Position numbers and translations under genes: made by a program
Shown: positions 28,014 through 36,982 of the stretch, piece by piece
Numbering within the stretch: position 1 is the first letter of the stretch
How the letters are laid out: each line of letters starts with the position of its first letter
Notes under the pieces: model-generated
The model's database searches: none
What the model was told of the DNA's origin: nothing
Seen by the model: only the letters and a program-made list of their open reading frames with translations
Assembly (NCBI GenBank): GCA_017430535.1
Contig: JAFRMR010000026.1
Location: forward strand, 62,001-126,000
DNA from: Clostridia bacterium
Lineage (GTDB): Bacteria > Bacillota > Clostridia > Oscillospirales > Acutalibacteraceae
DNA: 64,000 nucleotides
Reading direction: 5' to 3'

Positions 28014-29393
28014 ATGAGCAGTAACAGAGAGTATTTTCCCTTTACCCCTGCGCAGGAAATGATTCATTTCATGCTTAAGTATTCTTTCTTTCACAAGCAA
28101 GTAATACAGATTCCCGCCTCCATCGTTGTCAAAAGAAAGATTGATTTTGACATAATGCAGAAGGCAGTTGAAAAAGAAATTGAAAGAAACGACTGTATGA
28201 GGCTCAGGTTTGAGAAAAAAGGCGGCCTCAGGCAGTATTTTGAGGATAAGATTGAAATCGGCAAAATTCCCGTTATCAGTTTCAAAACTCAGCAGGAGCA
28301 GGAGGATTTCCTCACCGCCGATGCTCAGAAACCCATCCGCTGCTTCAAAGGCGAAACCTACCGCCTTTATTTCTTCAATACCCCCGACGGCAGAAACGGC
28401 ATTTACATCAATGTAATTCATCTTGCTATGGATGCCCCCGCCGTTTTCACCTTCTTTGCTGATCTGCTTGCAGTTTATGAAGCCCTTGAGGCAGGTATCG
28501 ATATGCCCGCTCCTCTCGGCAGCTACAGGGAAACAATCAAAAAAGAGCTTGAATATATCAACAACAAAGAAAAGGTCCAGAAGGATAAAGAGTTCTTCGT
28601 AAACTATTTTCAGAAGGACGGCGAGCCCATCTGGAACGGCGTTATGGGCCCCGAACCTCTTGATAAGGCAAGAATCAAGAAAAAGAACCCCGAATTAAAA
28701 TCCTGCGGAAGCTTTGACCCCATTCACGATAAGGCTGAGCTTGAAAAGAAGCCACTCTCCGTTGAAGACAGCAAAGTTATCCTTGATTTCATGAATAAAA
28801 ACAGCATAAGCGGCGAGTGTGTTGTTCAGCTGGGTATGCGCCTTTATGTAGGCAAAATCAACCACAGGCACGAAGACACCCACTTCCTTGTGCTTTCCAG
28901 CAGGCGTAAAACCCTCAACGATAAGCGCTGCGGCGGTACTATGGCCTCCGCCCTTCCCTGGAGGATTATCCTGCCCGAAACTCTCACCTTTGCACAGGCC
29001 GTTGACAAGCTCAAGGTGCTGCAGGGCGATATTATGAGGCACAATAACTACCCCTTCCTTACCTGGCTTGAAGTTGAGCGCGAGATGTTCAATTACGGCA
29101 TGGTGGACGGCACCTCAACCATGATGTTCTCCTGGTTCCCCCTTGAGGACGATACTATGAACGGCTGGGAGTATGAGTTCCACAGCTATTGCCTGGGCAG
29201 ATATGTTATGCCCCTTTACACCTATGCGATGAAGGATTCCACCACCGGCGGCCTCAGGTTCGCATATCTCCACAGAACAGATACAATTTCCAAAGAGAAT
29301 ATAGATAACCTTCATAACGGCACCGTAAAAGCACTTGTTGCGGGCTGTTCAAACCCCGAAATGACTCTCGGCGAAATACTTGATATTATATGA
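28014..29393 (+). CDS. Condensation-domain-like acyltransferase
   Basis: A 459-residue protein with the CoA-acyltransferase/NRPS-condensation fold. The usual HHxxxDG active site appears as IHLAMDAPA: the second His and the Asp are kept, the first His is Ile and the Gly is Ala. A later GGTMASALPWRIILPE block resembles the condensation-domain GN-x-LPLR region. It lies between the adenylation enzyme and the carrier protein, so it probably transfers a carrier-bound acyl group to an amine or alcohol. AAAGGA lies before the ATG. The acceptor and product cannot be told from the sequence. Confidence 0.75.
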   Translation: MSSNREYFPFTPAQEMIHFMLKYSFFHKQVIQIPASIVVKRKIDFDIMQKAVEKEIERNDCMRLRFEKKGGLRQYFEDKIEIGKIPVISFKTQQEQEDFLTADAQKPIRCFKGETYRLYFFNTPDGRNGIYINVIHLAMDAPAVFTFFADLLAVYEALEAGIDMPAPLGSYRETIKKELEYINNKEKVQKDKEFFVNYFQKDGEPIWNGVMGPEPLDKARIKKKNPELKSCGSFDPIHDKAELEKKPLSVEDSKVILDFMNKNSISGECVVQLGMRLYVGKINHRHEDTHFLVLSSRRKTLNDKRCGGTMASALPWRIILPETLTFAQAVDKLKVLQGDIMRHNNYPFLTWLEVEREMFNYGMVDGTSTMMFSWFPLEDDTMNGWEYEFHSYCLGRYVMPLYTYAMKDSTTGGLRFAYLHRTDTISKENIDNLHNGTVKALVAGCSNPEMTLGEILDII

Positions 29394-29403
29394 GGTGAAT
29401 AAT

Positions 29404-29628
29404 ATGCTTGAAGAACTTAAAAAAATGATCTGCAACTATGTTTCCGCAGATGAAAGTGAAATTGATGAGAACACCAACCTCAGAAGCGAGCTTGCAATGA
29501 GCTCCCTTGACCTTATAAACCTTGCCGTAGAGGTTGAGGAAACATACAATATCGAGCTCCCTAACGAGGATATTTCAGGAATCACCACCCTCGGCGATCT
29601 TATGAAGTACATTTCCGTTAAGAAATAA
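29404..29628 (+). CDS. Acyl/peptidyl carrier protein
   Basis: A 74-residue acidic four-helix carrier protein. The phosphopantetheine attachment Ser lies in ELAMSSLDLINLAVEVEE, the usual DSL-type site with Asp replaced by Ser, followed by the helix III ELPNEDISGITTLGDLM. GAGGTG nine bases upstream, overlapping the stop region of the acyltransferase gene, favours this start over one eight codons earlier. It is the third gene of the operon and would shuttle the activated acyl group between its two neighbours. No phosphopantetheinyl transferase is nearby. Confidence 0.88.
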   Translation: MLEELKKMICNYVSADESEIDENTNLRSELAMSSLDLINLAVEVEETYNIELPNEDISGITTLGDLMKYISVKK

Positions 29629-29658
29629 GAATTGTATAAACAAAAGATTACAGAAGGC

Positions 29659-29689
29659 AAAGCAGCCCGGTCAGCCGGGCTGCTTTTTG
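29659..29689 (+). terminator. Intrinsic terminator
   Basis: The stem AGCAGCCCGG / CCGGGCTGCT with a TCAG loop is followed by TTTTTG, 30 bases after the carrier-protein stop. Confidence 0.9.
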
Positions 29690-29719
29690 TATAAAATAAT
29701 TGTCTGCAGAAAAAACAGC

Positions 29720-29748
29720 TTGAAATTATAATGTATTTTATGTATATT
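29720..29748 (+). promoter_or_regulatory. Probable promoter of the transhydrogenase operon
   Basis: TTGAAA and TATATT are spaced 17 bases apart, about 35 bases before the ATG of the first subunit. Confidence 0.6.
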
Positions 29749-29781
29749 ATTTTGGTAAAAAATTTTAAGGGAGATTAAAAA

Positions 29782-30261
29782 ATGGAGAATAAAAAAGTTG
29801 ATTTATCCCTTCTTGACGGTGTGCTTGAGGAATACGGCCCGGTAAATGGCAGCCTTATTACAATCTTACAGCACACCCAGAATATTTACGGCTATCTGCC
29901 CAAAGAGGCAATTGAGCTTATAAGCGAAAAAACCGGTATTGCCGCAAGTGAAATTATGGGCGTAGGCACATTTTACACTCAGTTCAGGTTTGAGCCTGTG
30001 GGTAAGTATCTTATTATGCTTTGCCAGGGTACCGCCTGCCATGTCAATTCAAGCGAGCTTATTCTGCAGGCAATCAAAGATGAGCTTGGTATTGACGACG
30101 GTCAGACTACGGATGACGGCCTGTTCTCTCTCAAGTGCGTTGCCTGCCTCGGCTGCTGCTCTCTTTCACCTGTTATGATGATTAACGAGGATACTTACGG
30201 CAGCCTTACGCCGGAAAAGGCAAAGAAAATTCTTAAAGAATTAAGGGAGGCCGCAGTATGA
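29782..30261 (+). CDS. NuoE/HydC-like [2Fe-2S] thioredoxin-fold subunit
   Basis: A 159-residue subunit of an NAD-linked flavoprotein complex. A helical N-terminus with GSLITILQHTQNIYGYLP is followed by the thioredoxin-like domain carrying the four [2Fe-2S] ligands, CQGTAC and CVACLGC. It hands electrons to or from the NuoF-like subunit encoded next; the genes overlap by four bases (ATGA), so synthesis is coupled. Homologues are HndA, HydC and StnC-type subunits. GGGAG precedes the ATG. Confidence 0.9.
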   Translation: MENKKVDLSLLDGVLEEYGPVNGSLITILQHTQNIYGYLPKEAIELISEKTGIAASEIMGVGTFYTQFRFEPVGKYLIMLCQGTACHVNSSELILQAIKDELGIDDGQTTDDGLFSLKCVACLGCCSLSPVMMINEDTYGSLTPEKAKKILKELREAAV

Positions 30262-32000
30262 GGATAGTTATAGGTGAGGGCTCCTGCGGTATTGCTGCAG
30301 GTGCGGAAAAAGTCAGGCAGGCTCTGCTTGATGAGAATATCGGCTGTGAAATCGGTATCACGGGCTGTATAGGTATGTGCTACCTTGAGCCCATAGTTGA
30401 TATTTATGATAACGGCAATAATCTCACAAGGCTTGTAAAGGTCAGCCCGGATGATGCAAAGGCAATAGCCGATTTTGTCAGCAGCGGCAATACAGGCGCC
30501 GTTGAAAAGCTTATGGTTTCGGATGAGGATAAAGCGTTTCTTGCCAAGCAGACCAGAATCGCTCTTCGCAACTGCGGAATCATAAACCCCGAGGATATAG
30601 ATGCCTATATCGGTGCAGAAGGCTATACCGCGCTTAAAAAGGCGGTTTGCGATCTTACTCCCGAGCAGGTAATTGAAATCATCAAAACCTCCGGCCTTGC
30701 AGGCCGCGGCGGCGCAGGTTTCCCCACCTGGTTCAAATGGAATGCGGCAAGGCAGAGCGAAGGTGAAGAAAAATACCTTATCTGCAATGCCGATGAAGGC
30801 GACCCCGGCGCGTTTATGGACAGAGCCGTTATAGAATCGGATCCCCATAATCTTATTGAGGGTATGCTTATCGGCGCATACGCAATCGGCGCAAAGCACG
30901 CTGTTGTTTATGTGCGCGCCGAGTATCCCCTTGCGATCAAACGGCTTAAAAAAGCCATTGAGCAGGCAGAGGAAAAGGGCATTATCGGCAATAATATTTT
31001 CGGCAGCGGATTTTCCTGCGATTTTACCATAAAAGCCGGCGCAGGCGCATTTGTCTGCGGTGAAGAAACGGCGCTTATCGAATCACTCGAAGGCCACAGA
31101 GGCATGCCCAGGCTCAAGCCCCCGTTCCCCGCTCAGTCCGGCTTTTGGCACAAACCGTCAAATATCAATAATGTTGAAACCTTTGCAAATGTGAGCTGGA
31201 TTATCAATAACGGCGGCGAGGCCTTTGCCGCTATGGGCACGGAAGGCTCAAAAGGCACCAAGGTATTTGCCGTTACAGGCAAGGTAAAAAGAAGCGGACT
31301 TGTTGAAATTCCCATGGGAAAAACCCTGCGCGATGTTATTTTTGACATCGGCGGCGGTATGAAAGGGGATAAGCCCTTCAAGGCCGTGCAGATGGGCGGC
31401 CCCTCAGGCGGCTGTATTCCCGCAGACCTTATTGATACCGTTATAGATTACAAGGCCCTGGGCGCTACCGGCGCAATTATGGGCAGCGGCGGTATGGTGG
31501 TTATGGATGAAAGTACCTGTATGGTAGGTATGGCAAAATTCTTCCTTGATTTCACCGCAAAAGAAAGCTGCGGCAAATGCATTCACTGCAGAATCGGCAC
31601 AAAGCGTATGCTTGAAATGCTTGACAGGATTACAAAAGGCGAAGGCAGGCAGGGTGATATTGAGCTGCTTGAAGAGCTTTGCTATTCTATCAAAGACGGC
31701 GCTCTCTGCGGCCTCGGCCAGACTGCGCCGAACCCGGTTCTTACAACCATAAAGTATTTCAGAGATGAGTATGAAGCTCATATAAACGATAAAAAATGCC
31801 CTGCAGGGGAATGCAGCAGCCTTATAGAGTACAGAATTGACGCCGATAAATGCAAAGGCTGCACCCTCTGTGCCAGAAACTGCCCGGTGGGTGCTGTCAG
31901 CGGCGCAGTAAAGCAGCCACATTCCATAGATAGCGTAAAGTGCATCAAGTGCGGCAAATGCTTCACTTCCTGCAAGTTCGGCGCCGTAATCAAAGCATAA
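30258..32000 (+). CDS. NuoF/HydB-like NADH-binding flavoprotein with extra ferredoxin domains
   Basis: A 580-residue subunit with four regions: an N-terminal thioredoxin-like [2Fe-2S]-type domain (GSCGIAAGAEKV, GCIGMCYLEP), a NAD/FMN domain (AGRGGAGFPTWFKWNAA, CNADEGDPGAFMDR, FVCGEETALIESLEGHRG), the cluster motif ESCGKCIHCRIGTKRM and a C-terminal pair of [4Fe-4S] motifs (CKGCTLCARNCPVGA; CIKCGKCFTSCKFGA). It is the NADH site of the complex, equivalent to HydB of bifurcating hydrogenases and the matching Stn subunit. No hydrogenase H-cluster subunit follows; a NfnB-like protein does. Confidence 0.9.
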   Translation: MRIVIGEGSCGIAAGAEKVRQALLDENIGCEIGITGCIGMCYLEPIVDIYDNGNNLTRLVKVSPDDAKAIADFVSSGNTGAVEKLMVSDEDKAFLAKQTRIALRNCGIINPEDIDAYIGAEGYTALKKAVCDLTPEQVIEIIKTSGLAGRGGAGFPTWFKWNAARQSEGEEKYLICNADEGDPGAFMDRAVIESDPHNLIEGMLIGAYAIGAKHAVVYVRAEYPLAIKRLKKAIEQAEEKGIIGNNIFGSGFSCDFTIKAGAGAFVCGEETALIESLEGHRGMPRLKPPFPAQSGFWHKPSNINNVETFANVSWIINNGGEAFAAMGTEGSKGTKVFAVTGKVKRSGLVEIPMGKTLRDVIFDIGGGMKGDKPFKAVQMGGPSGGCIPADLIDTVIDYKALGATGAIMGSGGMVVMDESTCMVGMAKFFLDFTAKESCGKCIHCRIGTKRMLEMLDRITKGEGRQGDIELLEELCYSIKDGALCGLGQTAPNPVLTTIKYFRDEYEAHINDKKCPAGECSSLIEYRIDADKCKGCTLCARNCPVGAVSGAVKQPHSIDSVKCIKCGKCFTSCKFGAVIKA

Positions 32001-32014
32001 GGAGGGCTTGAGAG

Positions 32015-34216
32015 ATGATTAACTTAACAATTAACGGCAAAGCCGTTCAGGCCCCCGAAGGCGCTACAATTCTTGAGGCCGCAAGGGCAAACGGCATTTA
32101 TATCCCCACACTCTGCTATGATGAAGCCGTTGAGGTTTACGGTGCCTGCGGGCTCTGCGTTGTTGAAGCCGAAGGCATACCCAAGCTTCTTCGCTCCTGC
32201 TCCGCAAAGGTAAGCGAAGGTATGGTTGTCAATACGGAGAGCGAAAGGGTTGTTCAGTCCAGAAAAATCGCCCTTGAGCTGCTTATGTCCGCCCATGACG
32301 GCGACTGTGTTGCTCCCTGCCAGCTTAACTGCCCTGCCCGGACGGACTGCCAGGGTTATGTGGGTCTTATTGCCAACGGCGAATATGATGCCGCAATACG
32401 GCTTATCAAAGATAAAATACCTCTGCCCGCTTCAATAGGCAGAGTATGCCCCCATCCCTGCGAAAAAGCCTGCAGGCGCAGAAATGTTGAGGAGAGCGTC
32501 AATATTGCTCAGCTCAAGGCATTTGCGGCCGATATTGACCTTCGCTCAGATAGCTATGTGCCGGAATGCAAGGCAGATACAGGCAAAAAGGTTGCGGTAA
32601 TCGGCGGCGGCCCGGCAGGCCTTACAGCCGCTTATTATCTGCGGCAGCTCGGCCACAGCGTCACCATTTATGATATGATGGAAAAAATGGGCGGAATGCT
32701 GCGCTACGGGATTCCCCAGTACAGGCTTCCAAAAGAAGTTCTTGATAAAGAAATTGCCCTTATTGAAAAAACAGGGGTAAAAATGGTAAACGGCAAAAAG
32801 CTGGGTGTTGATTTCACAATAAAGAGCCTTAAGGCGGAAAACGATGCTGTTATAGTAGCTGTGGGCGCCTGGCAGTCAAGCTCAATGAGAACCCCGGGTG
32901 AGGATCTGCAGGGTGTTTACGGCGGCATAGATTTCCTTCGCGCGGTAATTCAGGGCAAAGCTCCCCATATCGGCAAAAAGGTTGCCGTATGCGGCGGCGG
33001 CAATACCGCAATGGATGCCTGCCGCACCGCCGTCAGGCTCGGCGCCGAGGAAGTATATGTTATTTACAGAAGAACAAGAAACGAGATGCCGGCGGATAAG
33101 CTTGAGATAGATGAGGCGGAAGAGGAAGGCGTAATTTATAAATTCCTTACAAACCCGATTTCCTTTAACGGCGCAGACGGCAGGCTTACCTCGGTAACTC
33201 TGCAGCTTATGGAGCTGGGAGAGCCGGATGAATCGGGCAGGCGCAGCCCTGTTCCCATTGAGGGCAAAACCGAGGAAATTGCCGTTGACAGCGTAATTAT
33301 GGCAATAGGCCAGAAGCTTGTTGCAGATGATGTTAAGGAGCTTGAATTAAACAAGCGGGGCAATATTATTGCCGATGAAGATTTCTTCACAACCGCTATT
33401 GACGGAGTGTTTGCCGTAGGCGACGCAACAAACAAAGGCGCCTCAATTGCCGTTGAAGCCATAGGCGAAGCCGACCGTTGCGTAAAGGCTGTTGATGCTT
33501 ACCTGAACGGCCTTGAGATGGAAGCAAGGGTTCCCTATATCAGCAGGCGCGATGAAAGCAGGATAGATTATTCCGGCAGAGAAAAGGCGGCCAGGATTAC
33601 CGCAAAGGTGCTTCCCGCAGCTGCAAGAAAAACCGGCTTTGATGAGGTTTCTCTCGGGTTAACAGAGGATGAAGCTCAGACCGAAGCAAGCCGCTGCCTT
33701 GAGTGCGGCTGCCGTGAATATTTCAAGTGCCGGCTGCTCAGTGTTGCTCAGCGTTACGATATTAAGCCGGAGCGCTTTGCCGGAGAGATGCCCGTGAAAT
33801 ACTCTCACGATGAAAATGCTTTCATTGAAAGAAACACGGCAAAATGTATACTCTGCGGTCTTTGTGTGCGTGCCTGCCGCGAGGTTATGAATATTCACGC
33901 CCTGGGCCTTATGGGCCGCGGCTTCACAACAGATGTGTCACCCGCATTCTCCCTTCCCCTTGATAAAACAAAGTGCAATAACTGCGGTCTTTGCGTTCAG
34001 CTTTGCCCCACAGGTTCCCTTACCTCAAAGGCAAACCTTAAAAAGCAGGTGCCCCTTGATGAAAATTACAGCAGGGAATCGGTCAGCCTTAACGGCAGGC
34101 CCGTAAGCGTTCTTGTTTCAAGGTATAACGGAAAGGTTCTCAGAGTTATACCTGATGACGAAGCAGGCAGAAATGCAGGTCTTTCTCCTCTGGAATGGAT
34201 TTCACTTGTAAAATAA
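32015..34216 (+). CDS. NfnB/GltD-like NADPH oxidoreductase with N-terminal [2Fe-2S] and C-terminal 2x[4Fe-4S]
   Basis: A 733-residue subunit. Order of parts: NuoG-like [2Fe-2S] ferredoxin (CYDEAVEVYGACGLC), a GltD-type cluster region (GRVCPHPCEKACRR), FAD-binding VAVIGGGPAGLTAAYYLR, NAD(P)-binding VAVCGGGNTAMDACRTA with RRTRNEMPA just after it, second FAD motif FAVGDATNKGASI, and two [4Fe-4S] motifs near the C-terminus (CILCGLCVRACREV; CNNCGLCVQLCPTG). With the NuoE- and NuoF-like subunits it matches the domain set of the Sporomusa-type (Stn) bifurcating transhydrogenase, which links NADH, NADPH and ferredoxin. AAGGAGGG lies upstream. Confidence 0.85.
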   Translation: MINLTINGKAVQAPEGATILEAARANGIYIPTLCYDEAVEVYGACGLCVVEAEGIPKLLRSCSAKVSEGMVVNTESERVVQSRKIALELLMSAHDGDCVAPCQLNCPARTDCQGYVGLIANGEYDAAIRLIKDKIPLPASIGRVCPHPCEKACRRRNVEESVNIAQLKAFAADIDLRSDSYVPECKADTGKKVAVIGGGPAGLTAAYYLRQLGHSVTIYDMMEKMGGMLRYGIPQYRLPKEVLDKEIALIEKTGVKMVNGKKLGVDFTIKSLKAENDAVIVAVGAWQSSSMRTPGEDLQGVYGGIDFLRAVIQGKAPHIGKKVAVCGGGNTAMDACRTAVRLGAEEVYVIYRRTRNEMPADKLEIDEAEEEGVIYKFLTNPISFNGADGRLTSVTLQLMELGEPDESGRRSPVPIEGKTEEIAVDSVIMAIGQKLVADDVKELELNKRGNIIADEDFFTTAIDGVFAVGDATNKGASIAVEAIGEADRCVKAVDAYLNGLEMEARVPYISRRDESRIDYSGREKAARITAKVLPAAARKTGFDEVSLGLTEDEAQTEASRCLECGCREYFKCRLLSVAQRYDIKPERFAGEMPVKYSHDENAFIERNTAKCILCGLCVRACREVMNIHALGLMGRGFTTDVSPAFSLPLDKTKCNNCGLCVQLCPTGSLTSKANLKKQVPLDENYSRESVSLNGRPVSVLVSRYNGKVLRVIPDDEAGRNAGLSPLEWISLVK

Positions 34217-34219
34217 ACG

Positions 34220-34251
34220 AAAAAAGCAACCCCGGGAGGGTTGCTTTTTTT
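34220..34251. terminator. Bidirectional intrinsic terminator
   Basis: The stem GCAACCC / GGGTTGC with a five-base loop is extended by an A6/T6 pairing, giving T-tracts on both strands. It separates the transhydrogenase operon from the converging transporter gene. Confidence 0.9.
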
Positions 34252-34257
34252 ATGCTT

Positions 34258-36774
34258 TTATTTGTTTTTCTTACGGTTTTTTCTCTCTTCTCTGTCCGCT
34301 TTTCTGCGGGCGGTTTCCTCTGCCAGCTGGGCATCGTGCTCTTTTTCCTTTTCCTCAAGCCGCGCTTTTGCTTCGTCATAGAGTGAGAATATTTTTTCAA
34401 GATTGCCGTAATTCTCTTTTTCGTTCAGCAGTTTCTTTGCGTCAAGGTAGGGTTTTGCGGCTTTATTGAAGCGCACATGCTTTTCCATTTCCGCCTTTGA
34501 GTTTGCCCTTGCCGTTTTCCGCTTCAGCGCAAGCTCTTTCAGCTCTGCCTGTTTTTCTTTTGCGGCTTTTTTATCTCCGGATTTCTTAAGGCCTGTTATC
34601 TCCCTGTTTATCCGTTTTATTTCAATGTCGCAGTTATCTTCATCATCGTAGTAGCCTTCAAGCACCGCAAAATCCGGCTGCACGAATTCTTCTTTGCCGG
34701 CAAAAAACTTTGCGTAAGCCTTGCAGGCGGAAACTTTGTTTCTTGCAATGTCAACGGCGGCGGCTCTCAGTTCCTTTTCCGCCTGTGTTGATTTAGGCAT
34801 GGCCTTTGCGGCGGCAAGGTCAGCTTTCACGCTCTTTGAGTCATAGGTGGCTATACCTTCAAGGCCCGACTCAACCACGGCTCTGCCCGCCTCCATTTTT
34901 GTTTCGTAAAGCTCGGATGAGAATTTGTTTACTTCATTTCTCACAAATTCCGCTATCTCAATTTCTTCATTTAGTTTCTTTTTGTCTTTATAAGCGGTTT
35001 TTGCGGCTTTCCTTTCCGCCTTGTCCTTTATCTTTTTGTAACTGCTCTTGTCGGGCTTCGTTTTCTGTGTGCCCTCAAGTTCCTCAGCCCGCCTTATTAT
35101 ATCGCAGGTTTCAACTAGGTCCTCATCTTTCAGCACCCCGTTGCTGTAGTCCTCAAACATGGCTCTGATTTTAAGAGTCTGCACCACGGATTTCTGCTTT
35201 ATTTCATTGAAATCATACCAGAAGAAGGGTATTACATTAAGGGCCGCGCCTATGGCTGAGAATATAATCAGCACATGAAGCAGGTTAAGAAGTATATTGG
35301 GGTCATAAAGGGCCGAGTTTGCGTTTATGTAGTTATTCTGCCCGTTCTCAAGCTGTTCCGCAAGAAGCTGGCCTACGGTTTTGTCGCCTATTATCCTGCT
35401 GAGTATTGCGGGGTCGGATGTTACTTTTGCGGCAATCTCCTTTGTAAGGCCGCCTTTTTCATAAATCTTGGGCAGTACGGATGAAGTTGCAAGGGTAATA
35501 ACCGTGCCTATGGTTGCAACGGCGGAGAACATGCCGTCTATTCTTTCACCGGTAACATACTGCTGGTAGTCTCTTATATCCGCCTGTATAGAGGGGTTCA
35601 GTATCAGGGCAAAGGCTCCCATAAATGCATTCATATAAAGGCAGGCAAGCACCAGCCATATTGTGGCGCCGCTCAGCTGCCGGGTTGCAGGCAGCATAAG
35701 CAGGATAAACAGTATATTGAAAAGGTTTGTGATAACAAGCACTGCTTTTTTGCCCCATTTTCTTATGAGGAAGGGCGCCAGCAGCATGCCCCAGAGTGAG
35801 GCGTTGCCGTATATGGTTACTATTATGCCGTACTGGTTTCCGTTGCAGGAGCCGCCGTAGTTATAGAGCCAGTAAAGTATATTCACATAAGCGGTTTCAA
35901 GGAATCCTATCCAGCCCGCAAGAGATATAATCCAGAAGTATTTGTTCTTTGCCACCGCCCTTATGGCGTCGGTAAACTTAACCTGAATAACATGGGTTCT
36001 TGCCTGCACTATTTTTTCTTCCGTATTCTTGTAAACCACCATGCACAGCACCAGGCCGAATACGCAGAGTATGGGATAAAGCAGGCGGTAAACCCTTATA
36101 TCCGTTGAGTTTGTGTGGAAGATATTCTGGGCGATAATGGGGGTGAAAAGATTTACAAGCGTAGGCGCAAGGGAATAAACAATGCTCTTTACCGATGAAA
36201 CATCCGCCCTCTCCTGAGAGTCCGGTGAAAGCACATGGATAAGGTTTTCATAAGCATCATAGAAGAAATAGTAGAAAAAGTGAAGCATAAGGTTCAGCAT
36301 CAGTATTATGGCGCATTTTATCACATATGCCTTCGCTTCACCGAAAAGGGTCTGCCCCGCAAACATATCCTCAAGCTTGTTGTAGGGGAACCATACCATG
36401 GTAATGCAGATTAGGGATGTGGGTACCGCCATGGAGAAAATATAGGGCCTGTATTTGCCCGCCTTGTTACGGGTGTTGTCTATTATGTTTGCCCTGATGC
36501 CGGTCATGGGTATATTGGCAAGCACCGCTATAACATACATCACATACATATCCATCGGGTCTATGCCAAGGGTGCTCTGCAGCAGGGTGTTGCCCACTCC
36601 CAGCAGGCAGGCCGTGCCCAGTGTGATTATGCAGTATGCACCTATGCCGCCGAAGCTGTAGGCGCCTATTTCCTTGAAGGTCATATACCTGCCCTTAAGG
36701 GGCTTGTTCCAGTATATGAATATATCCGTAATTTTATCCTTTACTGTTGAAACCAGAGAAGACAATGCTTTCAT
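34258..36774 (-). CDS. GPH-type MFS transporter with a 320-residue charged C-terminal tail
   Basis: An 838-residue protein. Residues 1 to about 515 form a 12-segment transporter of the glycoside-pentoside-hexuronide (GPH) class, with the hallmark DNTRNKAGKYRPYIF near residue 130. From about residue 520 to the end the sequence is highly charged, rich in Lys, Glu and Ala (ERKAAKTAYKDKKKLNEEI; TARRKADREERKNRKKNK), predicted to be helical or coiled coil and cytoplasmic. Normal GPH proteins end near 450-500 residues; the tail is not an EIIA domain. The substrate is unknown. GGAAAGG abuts the ATG. Confidence 0.8.
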   Translation of the reverse strand: MKALSSLVSTVKDKITDIFIYWNKPLKGRYMTFKEIGAYSFGGIGAYCIITLGTACLLGVGNTLLQSTLGIDPMDMYVMYVIAVLANIPMTGIRANIIDNTRNKAGKYRPYIFSMAVPTSLICITMVWFPYNKLEDMFAGQTLFGEAKAYVIKCAIILMLNLMLHFFYYFFYDAYENLIHVLSPDSQERADVSSVKSIVYSLAPTLVNLFTPIIAQNIFHTNSTDIRVYRLLYPILCVFGLVLCMVVYKNTEEKIVQARTHVIQVKFTDAIRAVAKNKYFWIISLAGWIGFLETAYVNILYWLYNYGGSCNGNQYGIIVTIYGNASLWGMLLAPFLIRKWGKKAVLVITNLFNILFILLMLPATRQLSGATIWLVLACLYMNAFMGAFALILNPSIQADIRDYQQYVTGERIDGMFSAVATIGTVITLATSSVLPKIYEKGGLTKEIAAKVTSDPAILSRIIGDKTVGQLLAEQLENGQNNYINANSALYDPNILLNLLHVLIIFSAIGAALNVIPFFWYDFNEIKQKSVVQTLKIRAMFEDYSNGVLKDEDLVETCDIIRRAEELEGTQKTKPDKSSYKKIKDKAERKAAKTAYKDKKKLNEEIEIAEFVRNEVNKFSSELYETKMEAGRAVVESGLEGIATYDSKSVKADLAAAKAMPKSTQAEKELRAAAVDIARNKVSACKAYAKFFAGKEEFVQPDFAVLEGYYDDEDNCDIEIKRINREITGLKKSGDKKAAKEKQAELKELALKRKTARANSKAEMEKHVRFNKAAKPYLDAKKLLNEKENYGNLEKIFSLYDEAKARLEEKEKEHDAQLAEETARRKADREERKNRKKNK

Positions 36775-36799
36775 CCTTTCCTCGGTTTTTGATAATGGA

Positions 36800-36828
36800 A
36801 TTATAATACATTATTGTTATTTAGTAAA
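36800..36828 (-). promoter_or_regulatory. Probable promoter of the GPH transporter gene
   Basis: On the minus strand TTTACT and TATAAT lie 17 bases apart, about 25 bases upstream of the start codon. Confidence 0.6.
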
Positions 36829-36919
36829 GAGCAATAAACTTTTCGCGCCGTAATAAAAAACATTTATTCCGGGCAACAAAATTCCGGTATAAATACACTT
36901 ATAAACGAGAGAATAATTA

Positions 36920-36948
36920 TTGAATTGAAAAATGCCGCGTGATATAAT
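36920..36948 (+). promoter_or_regulatory. Sigma-A promoter of the exported-protein locus
   Basis: TTGAAT and a consensus TATAAT are separated by 17 bases, 35 bases upstream of the first ATG of the locus. No other terminator or obvious promoter is seen until 40.9 kb. Confidence 0.7.
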
Positions 36949-36982
36949 TACGGTATCTTTTTATATTCCCGGGGGAAATATT

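Noticed and set aside
32015-34216. [FeFe]-hydrogenase catalytic subunit
   Set aside because: No H-cluster motifs are present; the core is a GltD/NfnB flavoprotein.
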